This document shows positions 45,725 through 55,553 of a DNA stretch of 64,000 bases, piece after piece. How positions within the stretch are numbered: position 1 is the stretch's first letter; each line of letters starts with the position of its first letter. The translations under genes and the position numbers were made by a program. Source of the stretch: Paludibacterium purpuratum (GTDB lineage: Bacteria; Pseudomonadota; Gammaproteobacteria; Burkholderiales; Chromobacteriaceae); NCBI RefSeq assembly GCF_004363805.1, contig NZ_SNZP01000005.1:1-64000 (forward strand). Reading direction: 5' to 3'. Under the pieces are notes generated by a model. That model saw only the letters and a list, made by a program, of their open reading frames with translations, did no database searches and had not been told where the DNA came from.

Positions 45725-47014
45725 ATGTCTTCGACAACCGAAGTAATTCAAGACGGCAGTGCGGTACGCACCGCAGCCGCACAGGGCTGGAGTTCCCACG
45801 ACACCAGTTGGGTACTGGGCCTGTTTGCCACCGCCATCGGCGCGGGCACGCTGTTTTTGCCGATCAACGCCGGGCTCGGCGGTATCTGGCCGCTGCTGGT
45901 CATGACCGTGCTGGCCTTCCCGATGACCTATCTGGCCCACCGCGGGCTGATCCGCTTCATTCTGTCTTCGTCCAAGCCCGGTAGCGACATCACCGAAGTG
46001 GTGGGCGAGCATTTCGGCGCCACCGCCGGCAAGCTGATCACGCTGCTGTATTTCTTCACCATTTTGCCGATCCTGTTCCTGTACGGCGTCGGCCTGACCA
46101 ATACGGTCGAAAGCTTCGTCACGCACCAACTGGCGATGCAAGCCCTGCCGCGCGCGCCGTTGGCCTTCGTGCTGACCGCCATGCTGATCGCCATCGTCGC
46201 CAGCAGCGAACAGATGGTCGTCCGTGTCATGGGCTGGCTGGTTTATCCGTTCATCTTCGTGTTGCTCGGCCTGGCGTTGTACCTGACCAAATCGTGGAAC
46301 GGCGCCGTGCTGCAAGGCGGCGTACCGAGCGCCGGCAAGTTCAGCTACACCCTGTGGCTCAGCATTCCGGTTCTGGTGTTTGCCTTCAACCACTCGCCGG
46401 TGATCTCGCGCTTCGCCGTGGCTCAGCAGGAGCGCTATGGCAAGCAAGCCGTCGGCAAAGCCCAGCAGATCGAAAAATATGCGGTGATGATGATGGTCGC
46501 CGTGGTGCTGTTCTTCGTCTTCAGCTGCGTTTTCGCGCTGTCGCCGGCTGATCTGGCGCTGGCCAAGTCGCAGAACATCTCGATCCTGTCCTACCTCGGC
46601 AACAAGTTCCAAACCCCGGTCATCGCCTGGGTCGCTCCGGCCGTGGCTTTCGTCGCCATGTCCAAGTCGTTCCTCGGCCATTATCTGGGGGCACGCGAAG
46701 GCCTGCATGGTCTGATCAGCCAACAAATCGGCGCCGAGAAGGTCGACCGTCAGGCCAAGAACATCAACCGCGGCATCATGGCGTTCCTGTTCCTGTCGAT
46801 CTGGGGCGTGGCCACGGTCAACCCGAGCATCCTGGATATGATCGACTCGCTGTGCGGCCCGATCATCGCCGCCATGCTGTTCATCATGCCGATGTACGCC
46901 ATCCGCAAGGTGCCGGCAATGCGCAAGTACGCCAATCAGCCGGGTAACGTACTGGTGACCTTTATCGGTGCCGTCGCCATGTCGGCCATCCTCTACAAGC
47001 TGCTCGGTCTCTAA
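45725..47014 (+). CDS. sdaC: Serine/threonine transporter of the HAAAP family
   Basis: A proton-coupled amino-acid symporter with about 11 membrane helices in 429 residues. It starts with a hydrophilic tail and then the family segment GLFATAIGAGTLFLPINAGLGG. It resembles E. coli SdaC and TdcC and is followed 90 bases on by the serine deaminase, so serine is the likely cargo. GGGAGAG precedes the ATG. Named sdaC from homology and context. Confidence 0.88.
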   Translation: MSSTTEVIQDGSAVRTAAAQGWSSHDTSWVLGLFATAIGAGTLFLPINAGLGGIWPLLVMTVLAFPMTYLAHRGLIRFILSSSKPGSDITEVVGEHFGATAGKLITLLYFFTILPILFLYGVGLTNTVESFVTHQLAMQALPRAPLAFVLTAMLIAIVASSEQMVVRVMGWLVYPFIFVLLGLALYLTKSWNGAVLQGGVPSAGKFSYTLWLSIPVLVFAFNHSPVISRFAVAQQERYGKQAVGKAQQIEKYAVMMMVAVVLFFVFSCVFALSPADLALAKSQNISILSYLGNKFQTPVIAWVAPAVAFVAMSKSFLGHYLGAREGLHGLISQQIGAEKVDRQAKNINRGIMAFLFLSIWGVATVNPSILDMIDSLCGPIIAAMLFIMPMYAIRKVPAMRKYANQPGNVLVTFIGAVAMSAILYKLLGL

Positions 47015-47036
47015 GCCTCGTCTCGCGCGTCGCCCG

Positions 47037-47066
47037 GCTCCGGTATGCGCCCTGTGCGTCCGGAGC
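47037..47066 (+). other. Inter-cistronic hairpin between sdaC and sdaA
   Basis: GCTCCGG / CCGGAGC, 7-bp arms with a 16-base loop and no T run. Could stabilise the sdaC message. Confidence 0.3.
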
Positions 47067-47104
47067 GCCCGGTCGGCGCGCGAAATGCATAAGGAAATCC
47101 AATC

Positions 47105-48517
47105 ATGATCAGCATGTTCCAACTGTATAAAGTCGGTATCGGCCCCTCCAGCTCGCACACGCTCGGCCCGATGAATGCCGCGCGCCGCTTTGTCGACGAC
47201 CTGCGCGCCCGCGGCCTGTTGTCCCGAGCCAGCGCGCTGCGGATCGACGTCTTCGGTTCTCTGGCCCTGACCGGGCTCGGACACAAGACCGATGTGGCGC
47301 TGCTGCTGGGACTGATGGGCGAATTGCCCGATACCGTGGATGTCACCGCCATTCCCGGGCTGATTCAGCAAGTGCGCAAAACCGAGCGGATCCGTTTGGG
47401 CCATGACGGACCCGAAGTGATGTTCGCCCACTCGGCCATGACCTTTCATCGCTCCAATCTGCCGCGGCACGAAAACGGGCTCACGATCAAAGCCTTTGCC
47501 GGCGATGAGCTGTTGCTGGACAAGAATTACTACTCCATCGGCGGCGGTTTCGTGATCGAAGATGGCGATGGCGCGGCCGCGGAGGACAGCAGCGGCGAAG
47601 GACCATACCCGTACGCCAGCGCAGCCGGCCTGCTGGCACATTGCCACAGCAGCGGCCTGTCTTTGTCCGGCCTGGTACATGCCAACGAACGGCATCTGCA
47701 CTCGCAAGAGGAAATCAACGGCTATTTCGGCCATATCTGGCAGACCATGCAGGAATGCATGGCACGCGGCATGAAAGCCGAAGGGGTGCTGCCCGGGCCA
47801 TTCCGTGTGCCGCGCCGTGCATCCGCGCTGCACCGCCGGTTGACGACTGGGGGATCGCTTACGCGCGATCCGATGAACATCGTCGACTGGGTGAATATGT
47901 TCGCCCTGGCCGTGGCGGAAGAAAACGCCGCCGGGGGACGGGTCGTGACGGCACCGACCAATGGCGCCTGCGGCATCGTGCCGGCGGTCCTGGCTTACTA
48001 TAATCAATTCATCACCCCGCTGGACGAAGAAAGCTGTGTCCGCTTCTTCCTGGCGTCGGCCGCCATCGGCACGCTGTTCAAGACCAATGCGTCGATCTCG
48101 GGCGCGGAAGTCGGCTGCCAGGGAGAAATCGGCGTCGCGTGCTCGATGGCCGCAGCCGGGCTGGCAGAGCTGCTTGGCGGCTCGGCAGAGCAGGTATGCA
48201 TTGCTGCTGAAATTGCCATGGAGCATAATCTTGGCCTCACCTGCGACCCGGTCGGCGGTCAAGTGCAGATACCCTGCATCGAGCGCAATGCCATGGGTGC
48301 CGTCAAGGCGATCAACGCCGCGCGCATGGCCCTGGCCCGCACCAGCGCCCCTATCGTCCCCCTCGACAAGGTCATCGAAGTCATGCTGGAAGTCGGCAAG
48401 GACATGAGCGCCAAGTACCGGGAAACCTCTTGCGGCGGTCTCGCCATCAAGCTGGCCGCGCCGACGCCGGCCTCTGCGGCGGAAAACGAGGAAGAATGCG
48501 TTTGCTGGGCACCGTAA
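47105..48517 (+). CDS. sdaA: L-serine ammonia-lyase (serine deaminase)
   Basis: Converts L-serine to pyruvate and ammonia with a [4Fe-4S] cluster. Single-chain form of 470 residues. Beta domain first: [38 protein letters not shown]. Alpha domain carries the cluster cysteines in [27 protein letters not shown] and [11 protein letters not shown] follows AAGGAAATC. Works with SdaC and, by inference, signals to the BtsS-like sensor just downstream. Confidence 0.95.
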   Translation: MISMFQLYKVGIGPSSSHTLGPMNAARRFVDDLRARGLLSRASALRIDVFGSLALTGLGHKTDVALLLGLMGELPDTVDVTAIPGLIQQVRKTERIRLGHDGPEVMFAHSAMTFHRSNLPRHENGLTIKAFAGDELLLDKNYYSIGGGFVIEDGDGAAAEDSSGEGPYPYASAAGLLAHCHSSGLSLSGLVHANERHLHSQEEINGYFGHIWQTMQECMARGMKAEGVLPGPFRVPRRASALHRRLTTGGSLTRDPMNIVDWVNMFALAVAEENAAGGRVVTAPTNGACGIVPAVLAYYNQFITPLDEESCVRFFLASAAIGTLFKTNASISGAEVGCQGEIGVACSMAAAGLAELLGGSAEQVCIAAEIAMEHNLGLTCDPVGGQVQIPCIERNAMGAVKAINAARMALARTSAPIVPLDKVIEVMLEVGKDMSAKYRETSCGGLAIKLAAPTPASAAENEEECVCWAP

Positions 48518-48594
48518 GGCCCCGGTAAACACCAGCCAGACGCACGCATCCGGCGGCGGGCGGCGATCGAATCAAGGGAAGGGAATAGGACAGG

Positions 48595-50292
48595 ATGGAT
48601 TTGCACTCGGTGATCACGCTATCGGTGATGCTGTTGCAGCAGATGTGCGTGTACCTGGCCGTGGCGTATGCCCTCAGCCGGACCAAGCTGTTCATCCCCC
48701 TCACCCGCGCCACCATCCGCTGGCCGCACCGCCTGGCGTGCTACGTGATTTTCACGGCGTTCTGCATTATGGGGACGCTGCTTGGCTTTCCGGTGGTCAG
48801 CGGCAATGCCATCGCCAACACCCCGGCGATCGGGGCGGTGTTGGGCGGCCTGCTGGGCGGTCCGGTCGTCGGCCTGGCGGTCGGCGTCACCGGCGGCATT
48901 CACCGTTATTTCCTCGGTGGTTCGTTCGGACTGGCGGCGGCGCTCGACATCGTCATGCAGGGGCTGATCGGCGGTTTCACCCACCGCTATCTGATACGGC
49001 GCGGCAAGACCCGCCTGCTGTTTAGCCCCCTCTTGGCCGGTGGACTGACCTTCGTCTCCATCGTGCTGGAAATGGGCATCGACCTGGCGTTGTCACGACC
49101 GCTGACCCAGGCCTTACATATCGTTTCCCTGATCGCGCTGCCGGAACTGATCGCCAATACGGCCGGCGCCGCAATTTTCGCCAAGATTCTGCTCGATCGG
49201 CGCGATAGCCTGGAGCAGCACTCGCGCGCCTTTTCCGCCAAAGCGCTGGAGATCGCCGCCCATGTCGACGGCGTGTTGCGCGATGGCTTCGATCAGGAAA
49301 ACAGCATGCGGGTGGCTCGCATCATCTATGACCAAACCGGGGTCGGCGCCGTGGCGATCACCGATTGCCACAAGATCCTGGCGTTTATCGGCATCGGCGC
49401 CGATCACCATCTGCCCGGCACCCCCATTACCTCGCCCCACACCCTGTATGCCATTGCCAACAACGAGGTGTTTTTCGCCGATGGCAACGAGATCCCCTAC
49501 CAATGCTCGCTCAATCCGCACTGCAAGCTCGGTTCGTCGCTGGTGATTCCGCTGGTGGGCGAAGACCGGCAAGTGATTGGCACCATCAAACTGTACGAAC
49601 CGAAAACGCGGATCTTCTCCACCATCAACCGCACCCTGGGCGAGGGGATCGCCAAGCTTCTGTCCAACCAGATTCTCGACGGCCGTTACGAGCGCCAGAA
49701 AAGCCTGCTCTTGCAATCGGAGCTCAAACTGCTGCACGCGCAGATCAACCCGCACTTCCTGTTCAATACGCTGAACACCATCATCGCGGTCACCCATGAC
49801 GACGTCGCTCAGGCGCGCGCGCTGCTGACCGATCTGGCGGTCTATCTGCGCAAAAACCTCAAGCGCCCGGCCGAGGACGTACAACTTTCGGACGAAATCG
49901 AACATATCGATGCCTACCTGCGCATCCAGCTGGCGCGCTTTGCCGATCGCTTATCGGTCGTGTTCGATATCCCGCCACCGTTGCTGGGCATCCGCCTGCC
50001 GGCCTTCACCTTGCAGCCACTGGTCGAAAATGCCATCAAGCACGGCACGTCGCAGATGATCCGGCCCGGCCAGATCCGGATTAGCGCCAGCCAGGATGAG
50101 CAGGGCGTCCAACTGGTGGTGGAAGACAACGCCGGGCTGTACGATGCCGACAACGGAGGCGGGCTGGGCATGAATATCGTCGATCGGCGAATCAAAAACC
50201 GCTATGGCGAATCGTTTGGCGTCACCATGAGCTGCGAAAGCAATGTTGTCACCCGGGCAACGGTCCGGATTCCTTTGGAGGCGACGAGCTGA
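48595..50292 (+). CDS. btsS: LytS/BtsS-type sensor histidine kinase
   Basis: 565 residues. N-terminal five- to six-helix 5TM-LYT sensor domain (about 1-205), a GAF-like domain (about 215-360), then a HisKA_7TM-type kinase with the phospho-acceptor HAQINPHFLFNTLN and a HATPase with VENAIKHG and GGGLGMNIV. This architecture matches E. coli BtsS (YehU), the high-affinity pyruvate sensor. It begins 77 bases after sdaA in the same direction. Serine deamination makes its likely ligand. The name is by homology; ligand specificity is untested. Confidence 0.82.
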   Translation: MDLHSVITLSVMLLQQMCVYLAVAYALSRTKLFIPLTRATIRWPHRLACYVIFTAFCIMGTLLGFPVVSGNAIANTPAIGAVLGGLLGGPVVGLAVGVTGGIHRYFLGGSFGLAAALDIVMQGLIGGFTHRYLIRRGKTRLLFSPLLAGGLTFVSIVLEMGIDLALSRPLTQALHIVSLIALPELIANTAGAAIFAKILLDRRDSLEQHSRAFSAKALEIAAHVDGVLRDGFDQENSMRVARIIYDQTGVGAVAITDCHKILAFIGIGADHHLPGTPITSPHTLYAIANNEVFFADGNEIPYQCSLNPHCKLGSSLVIPLVGEDRQVIGTIKLYEPKTRIFSTINRTLGEGIAKLLSNQILDGRYERQKSLLLQSELKLLHAQINPHFLFNTLNTIIAVTHDDVAQARALLTDLAVYLRKNLKRPAEDVQLSDEIEHIDAYLRIQLARFADRLSVVFDIPPPLLGIRLPAFTLQPLVENAIKHGTSQMIRPGQIRISASQDEQGVQLVVEDNAGLYDADNGGGLGMNIVDRRIKNRYGESFGVTMSCESNVVTRATVRIPLEATS

Positions 50293-50293
50293 A

Positions 50294-51013
50294 ATGATCA
50301 CCGCATTGATTGTCGACGACGAAGTCCACGCTCGTCTGGCGCTGCGCCGCGCCCTGGAGCCTGCCCGCGATATTCACATCCTGGCCGAGTGCGGCAATGC
50401 GCTGGAAGCATTGGTGCGGATCCGGGCCGACAAACCGGATGTGGTCTTCCTGGACATTCAAATGCCGCAGGTCACGGGCCTGGAAATGCTGAGCATGCTC
50501 GACCCCAAGGACATGCCCTCCATTGTGTTTCTGACCGCTTACGACGAATACGCCGTCAGTGCATTCGAGAAAAACGCCTTCGACTATCTATTGAAACCGG
50601 TTACACCCGATCGCCTGGAACTGACCTTGGAACGCCTGCGCCATAGCCAGTTCCACCCGGATTTCAGCGTCCTGCCCGAAGTCAATCACTTGCGGCAGAT
50701 CCCTTGCTTCAGCTCGCAATCGATCGTGTTTCTCAAACTGGATCAGGTCGAATACATCGAATCGCGGGCCAGCGGCGTCTATGTCGTGGATACGTTGGGC
50801 CGGGAGCATCTCACCAGTTTGCGCCTCAACGTGCTGCAACTGCGCACGCCGTTGATGCGCTGCCACCGCCAATACCTGGTGAACGTCGACCAGGTGGCGA
50901 AATTGCAGTATATCGACAGCGGGCTGGCCGAATTCGTCACCCATAGCGGGCGCATCCTGCCGATCAGCCGTCGCTTGCTGCCGGAGATCAAAGAGCAGCT
51001 GGGAATCGCCTGA
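50294..51013 (+). CDS. btsR: LytTR-type response regulator (BtsR-like)
   Basis: 239 residues. Receiver domain with phospho-acceptor Asp in DVVFLDIQMPQVTG and the Lys in YLLKPVTPD, then a LytTR DNA-binding domain beginning near LPEVNHLRQIP and ending LPISRRLLPEIKEQL. Starts one base after the btsS stop. Should bind direct repeats upstream of its target promoters; targets may include sdaC. Confidence 0.88.
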   Translation: MITALIVDDEVHARLALRRALEPARDIHILAECGNALEALVRIRADKPDVVFLDIQMPQVTGLEMLSMLDPKDMPSIVFLTAYDEYAVSAFEKNAFDYLLKPVTPDRLELTLERLRHSQFHPDFSVLPEVNHLRQIPCFSSQSIVFLKLDQVEYIESRASGVYVVDTLGREHLTSLRLNVLQLRTPLMRCHRQYLVNVDQVAKLQYIDSGLAEFVTHSGRILPISRRLLPEIKEQLGIA

Positions 51014-51082
51014 CTTCCTGCTCCTGGCATTGCAAGGCCAAGCATTTCCCCTTAGCCCAACAGGCATTAGGCCCCCTCATCA

Positions 51083-51104
51083 CCCGCTCTCGGCGGGGGC
51101 TGTT
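51083..51104 (+). terminator. Possible terminator after btsR
   Basis: CCCGC / GCGGG stem with a 5-base loop, then GGCTGTTTC. Weak T run. Confidence 0.3.
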
Positions 51105-51268
51105 TCATGGCATCGACATGAATCGGATTTGGATTATCCATTTTCAAAATTACACATCCATAAAATGAGCGAACCATCCAGATTCTCTCGTTCAGGGCGC
51201 CGCGTCATCGGCCCACAAACGAAGAAAATACCCGATGTTTCGTTCACTCCAGTTCTAGAGGTAATGCC

Positions 51269-52561
51269 ATGCCCAAAGATCGAAACCCCGCTGAGTTACA
51301 AAGAGAGTTAGCCAAAACCAGACTTGAGTTAATGTCCGCCCATAACAAACGCGTCCATGGTGTCGAGCAGGAAATGCAGACGGCGGCGGCACTTGCCGCC
51401 GCCAAGGCGGAATGGGCGGACGAAATCGCGGCCGAGAATAAAGAACTGCGCTACACGGATCGCATGGACGCCATTTATGGCGTCATCCACTTTCTCAAGA
51501 ACCGTTCAGCCTCAACCGGCCAGAGCTATCAGTCGTTTAAAACCCAAGCCACGCAGTTGAAGCGGCAGAACGCGGGAAACACCTTCGACTATATCGACAA
51601 GCATGGCAGACCCGCGTTGCCGCTTAGAGCACTGGGCACCGTAGCCAAGGGGCTGCCCATCGTCGCCAACCCGGCGGGTGCGGCGCTGGAATACATCGCC
51701 GGTAAAGTGAAGTCCCTGGCCAAGATCGCCAATGTTGCCAGCACAGGGGTCAACACCCTCGGCGCGGGCATCACAGTGGCCTCCCCGGTTTTGGGCATCG
51801 CCGGCATCGCCCCGCCCTCGGTAACGGGGGCGATCGATGGGATTCCCTTGGGCCCTATCGATCTCGCCGACAATATCTTCGACGGCTCCGGTGCGCATCA
51901 AGAGCCGTCGATCATCGCCGGCACATTGCTCGCCCATCTGGTTTTGACCGCAGATTACGAGGTGCCGCGCCTGGACAGCAAGCTGCACGGTATCTATGAG
52001 ATGCTATGCAACTGGTATGGCGTGCCACACGCCGATCCTTATGCCGCCGATAGCATAAAAAACGCGGTGTGCCCCTGCGTATCGCAGGCGCTGCCTTGGC
52101 TGATCGATCGGCAAAAAGAACGCGCATTTGGCGCGGGCTCCAGCCTCAATGGGCATTATGCTTCGACCACGACCCTGATCGGCGCGGGCAGTATGGCCGT
52201 GGAGGGCGTGCGGGGCATCGCGCACAAGGCCGCCCATCGGCTGGGACTTAGCGCGCCGCGTTCAACCGGACAACGGGCGTTGGCCCCCAATGAACAAGCT
52301 GCGCAAATTCTCTGGGAGGGGGCCAACGGCATTGCTCAGCACCGCCCGCCCATGCGCCTGTCCTTCCTCGCCCAGGTGCAGGAAAAAGAGACGATTCAAA
52401 CGCAGTGGCGTAACCACTGCCCCAGTGCGTTGATGATTTTGTCGGTATTGGCCAACAGCGACGGCCGCAACGGTCTGGGCAACGCCTGCATGACTGCGTC
52501 GCTCTTGGCGCTGTGCGACCGCGATAGTGCGATGGAAAAGATCGTCAAAATGATCAAATAA
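51269..52561 (+). CDS. Large protein of unknown function with helical N-terminus
   Basis: 430 residues, not recognised. A charged helical region (about 1-65, LQRELAKTRLELMSAHNKRVHG and AALAAAKAEWADEIAAENKE) suggests a coiled coil. It is followed by a long Ala/Gly-rich apolar stretch (about 115-190, IVANPAGAALEYIAGKV, SPVLGIAGIAPPSVTGA) without clear transmembrane helices. The C-terminal half is mixed, with several cysteines (CNWYGVP, AVCPCVSQ, NHCPSAL, NACMTAS). No signal peptide. The ATG at 51269 has GAGGTAATGCC upstream. Size and apolar middle resemble secreted effectors, but nothing specific is matched and no secretion genes are nearby. Confidence 0.6.
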   Translation: MPKDRNPAELQRELAKTRLELMSAHNKRVHGVEQEMQTAAALAAAKAEWADEIAAENKELRYTDRMDAIYGVIHFLKNRSASTGQSYQSFKTQATQLKRQNAGNTFDYIDKHGRPALPLRALGTVAKGLPIVANPAGAALEYIAGKVKSLAKIANVASTGVNTLGAGITVASPVLGIAGIAPPSVTGAIDGIPLGPIDLADNIFDGSGAHQEPSIIAGTLLAHLVLTADYEVPRLDSKLHGIYEMLCNWYGVPHADPYAADSIKNAVCPCVSQALPWLIDRQKERAFGAGSSLNGHYASTTTLIGAGSMAVEGVRGIAHKAAHRLGLSAPRSTGQRALAPNEQAAQILWEGANGIAQHRPPMRLSFLAQVQEKETIQTQWRNHCPSALMILSVLANSDGRNGLGNACMTASLLALCDRDSAMEKIVKMIK

Positions 52562-52641
52562 GCTCGGCGCGGGGCCGGCCCTACCGTCGCTGGCCCGCCA
52601 GAGCTAATATGGCGGTTCCGATCCGCCATGGAGAAGCTTAG

Positions 52642-53166
52642 ATGTCCGATACCGCATTGCTTGTCATTGATATGCAGGTTGGGGTTGTCGAGGGCGAGTT
52701 GCGCGCAGCCAGACTCGACGCTGTGCTCGACAACCTGAATGCCGCCATCGCCAAGGCCCGTCAGCGCGGCTACCCCGTTATCTTTATCCAGCACGAGGAT
52801 GAAGAGCTCGAACGTGGCTCAGCCAGTTGGCAGCTTCACGCCAAGCTCGCCGACCAAGAGGGCGATGCCCGCATTGGCAAACGTTACGGCGACAGCTTCT
52901 GCGAAACCGAGCTTGCCGGGCTTCTGGCAGACAAGGGGATCGATAAGCTCTGGATAGGCGGCTGCGCAACCGATTTTTGTGTCGACAGCACCTTGCGTAA
53001 CGCCGTGTCGCGCGGCTATCAGGTCACCGTCGTCAGCGATGCGCACACGACGCTCAGTGCGTTCGAGCTTAGCGGCGAACAAGTGATCGATCACTTCAAT
53101 GCGGCATGGCACGCCACAGGGGCCACGCCGAAACCGCTACGCGTCATTCCCGCAGCGGAACTCTGA
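52642..53166 (+). CDS. Isochorismatase-like cysteine hydrolase
   Basis: 174 residues. Catalytic triad readable: Asp10 (LLVIDMQVG), Lys80 (IGKRYGDSF) and Cys113 in GGCATDFCV. This subfamily hydrolyses amides such as nicotinamide or N-carbamoyl compounds; the substrate is not readable here. ATG preceded by GGAGAAGC. It stands alone between the 430-residue protein and the convergent chemoreceptor. Confidence 0.85.
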   Translation: MSDTALLVIDMQVGVVEGELRAARLDAVLDNLNAAIAKARQRGYPVIFIQHEDEELERGSASWQLHAKLADQEGDARIGKRYGDSFCETELAGLLADKGIDKLWIGGCATDFCVDSTLRNAVSRGYQVTVVSDAHTTLSAFELSGEQVIDHFNAAWHATGATPKPLRVIPAAEL

Positions 53167-53209
53167 TTGATTGGTCGAAAGCGGTGCCGCTGCGGGGCAT
53201 CGACCTGGG

Positions 53210-54835
53210 TCACAGCCGGAATCGCGCAGTGATGTCCTGCAGGTTGTTGGACAGCGCACTGAGCTGGCTTGAGGTGGTGGCCAGTTCCTCGACCGTGGCG
53301 CTGTTGCTTTCGGCCATTTGCGAAACTTTCTCCATGTTCTGCGCCAGGCTTTGGCTGGCGATGCGCTGTTCGCCGAGTGCCGCCGTGATGTTGCCGATGG
53401 ATTGCTCGATGGCAAGGGTGCTACGACCAATGCGTTCGATGGTTTGCGAGGCCTGCTCGGTGCTGCCGGAGACAGCCTCGACACTCTCCAAACTGGCCCC
53501 CATGCTATCCACGACCCGTTCAACGCCTTGCTGGATCGAGTGGATCATCTGGGTAATTTCCAGTGCCGAGGCAGTGGTACGCTCCGCCAATTTACGCACC
53601 TCGTCGGCAACCACGGCAAAGCCGCGTCCGGTCTCGCCGGCGCGCGCCGCTTCTATCGCAGCGTTGAGCGCCAGCAGATTGGTCTGATCCGCCACCTCGC
53701 GGATCACGGTGACGATACTGCCAATCTGCCGAATTTCATCGGTCAGCATATTCATCTGCGTCGAGGTACCGCTAACGGAATGGCTGACGTCCTGAATCCG
53801 GGCGACGGAATCGATCACTTCCTTGCCGCCATGACGCGCCAGACTGCCGGTGTCCTGCGCCTGCCGGGAGGCTTCGCCCGAATTGTCCGCGACGTGATTG
53901 ATGCTGACAGTCAGTTGTTCGATCGTCGCAGCCGCTTCCGAGGTGGCTTCCGCTTGCTGTTGCGCACTGCCGGCGACGCCTTCGGCCATACCGGACAGCT
54001 CGTGCGCAGAGTCCGAGACATTGTGCGCATTCAACTGGATCGCTTGCACGATGCTACGTAGGCCGCTGCGCATCTCCTGGATGCCGCGGGTAATTTCCAG
54101 GGCTTCGTCGCGCGCGGGCGGAATGACCTCATCGGCACCGGACAGATCGCCATTCTGGATATTCCGCACTAACATGGCCGACTTCTGCAGCGGCACGGAA
54201 ATCAGGCGGGCAATCCACAACGCACTGCCCGCAGCCAGAACAATGGCAATGCCCGACACCAGCATCATATTGATAATGGCCTGGTGGGAGGAGTCTTCCG
54301 CATCGGCGATCCCCTTGTGCATCTGCTCTTCCTGATAGTCGGTGAACGCCTGCAGGCTAGCCATGTAGCGATTGTTGGCCGGGGCGATCTTCTGCTTGAC
54401 CACTTGGGCCGCCTCAGCCATTTTATGGCTCCGGATCAGCGGGTAGGATTCCGCCAGTGCCGCACGCAATACACCGCTCTTTTCTCGTACGTCGGCAAAC
54501 AGTTCCTTACCCCTGGGCGCGAACAGCAGCGTTTCCATCCTATCCATATCGGTGGTTTGAGCGGCCAGCAGGTTATCCACTTTAGTCAGGTACTCCTCGG
54601 TGTCGCCGGCACTAAAAATCACCGCGCTACGTATCTGTCGGCCGATATCCATCGACTTGACGGTAATGCTGCTCGCGAGAGCGATTTTGGGGTAGCGCCC
54701 CTGCGTCATATCGTGGATCTTGCCATTGACGTTCTGCATATTGTTAATGGCGGCCAACAACAGAAGCAGCAACAGCAGAATGACGAATGAAAAGCTGGCC
54801 AACAGCTTCTGTCTAATCGTGAATCTATGGAGCAT
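53210..54835 (-). CDS. Methyl-accepting chemotaxis protein
   Basis: 541 residues with two membrane helices (about 12-33 and 190-210), a four-helix-bundle ligand domain of about 155 residues in the periplasm, a HAMP segment and a cytoplasmic signalling domain with the hairpin tip IREVADQTNLLALNAAIEAARAGETGRGFAVVADEVRKL. It detects an unknown small molecule and signals to CheA through CheW. There is no C-terminal CheR-binding pentapeptide (NWETF-like). No che genes in the window. Confidence 0.92.
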   Translation of the reverse strand: MLHRFTIRQKLLASFSFVILLLLLLLLAAINNMQNVNGKIHDMTQGRYPKIALASSITVKSMDIGRQIRSAVIFSAGDTEEYLTKVDNLLAAQTTDMDRMETLLFAPRGKELFADVREKSGVLRAALAESYPLIRSHKMAEAAQVVKQKIAPANNRYMASLQAFTDYQEEQMHKGIADAEDSSHQAIINMMLVSGIAIVLAAGSALWIARLISVPLQKSAMLVRNIQNGDLSGADEVIPPARDEALEITRGIQEMRSGLRSIVQAIQLNAHNVSDSAHELSGMAEGVAGSAQQQAEATSEAAATIEQLTVSINHVADNSGEASRQAQDTGSLARHGGKEVIDSVARIQDVSHSVSGTSTQMNMLTDEIRQIGSIVTVIREVADQTNLLALNAAIEAARAGETGRGFAVVADEVRKLAERTTASALEITQMIHSIQQGVERVVDSMGASLESVEAVSGSTEQASQTIERIGRSTLAIEQSIGNITAALGEQRIASQSLAQNMEKVSQMAESNSATVEELATTSSQLSALSNNLQDITARFRL

Positions 54836-55181
54836 CGTCGTTCCTAGGCGCTAAGTTCCGAGGGAAGGCCATGACCGCGGGCGGAGAAACACTCGATCAT
54901 GTGCTAGCGCATCGGTCGTCGCATTCAAACCGGGCTGGTTTTCTTTAGATAGAAGACAAACGACAGGAGTGCAAGCGAGCTGTCGGACAACCCGGCCGCC
55001 GCCGGGAAAGACCTGACGCGATCTCCCGATCCCAGCCACAAGGCGATGGGCGCTGTGCCATGGCCCAGCGCGAAATACGCGCCCTATACTGCGAAGCCAC
55101 GGTCGATTCGGCAGTGCGGAATATCGCGCAAGCCATCCGATGCCATCGCCACCCGTCGTTGGTCAACCTCTGGAATTGAAC
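54836..55181. other. 346-base gap between chemoreceptor and holin-like pair
   Basis: It contains the promoters of two divergent genes. I looked for a flagellar sigma-28 motif in front of the chemoreceptor (TAAA-N15-GCCGATAA) and did not find one. No other gene seen; a small overlapping frame on the plus strand (55046-55543) is a shadow. Confidence 0.4.
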
Positions 55182-55553
55182 ATGGCAGAACCCATCACAA
55201 CCATGGTCGTCTCGGCAGGAGCCGGCGCGAGCCTTTTGACGCTGATCCCCGGCACGGATGCCAGCACCGTATTGGGCGCCTTCGCCGGAGCATCGATATT
55301 CGTCATGTCGAGCCGCGAATTAGGCCCATTCAAGAAATTGGTCTTTCTGATCTTGGCCTTCGTCGCCGGCCTGATCGCGGCACCGATGTCGGCCGAATTA
55401 TTGTCGGCTCTGCTACCTCAGCATGTGCAGGTCTCGCTTGCGGTCGGCGCGCTGCTCGCCTCTGCGCTGGTGATCAGGGTGCTGACCCGGTTGATCGCCC
55501 GGGCGGAGAACCCGTCTACGCTGCTGTCCGGCCTCAAGGATGACAAAGAATGA
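55182..55553 (+). CDS. Phage holin (putative holin, first of a pair)
   Basis: 123 residues with about three hydrophobic segments (VVSAGAGASLLTLI, GAFAGASIFVMSS, LVFLILAFVAGLIAAP, VQVSLAVGALLASAL). The pattern MAEPITTMVVSAGAGASL resembles the small holins of P2-like betaproteobacterial prophages. The start is the ATG at 55182, preceded by GGAATTGAAC. Overlaps the second holin by four bases (ATGA). No endolysin follows. Confidence 0.7.
   Translation: MAEPITTMVVSAGAGASLLTLIPGTDASTVLGAFAGASIFVMSSRELGPFKKLVFLILAFVAGLIAAPMSAELLSALLPQHVQVSLAVGALLASALVIRVLTRLIARAENPSTLLSGLKDDKE

Noticed and set aside
45554..48532. 992-codon open frame on the minus strand covering sdaC and sdaA
   Set aside because: It is the antisense shadow of two certain genes in G+C-rich DNA. 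It is low complexity (Gln, Arg, His, Asp) and has no ribosome binding site or domain.
54836..54960. Sigma-28 flagellar promoter before the chemoreceptor
   Set aside because: TAAAG occurs, but the spacing to any GCCGATAA-like box is wrong.
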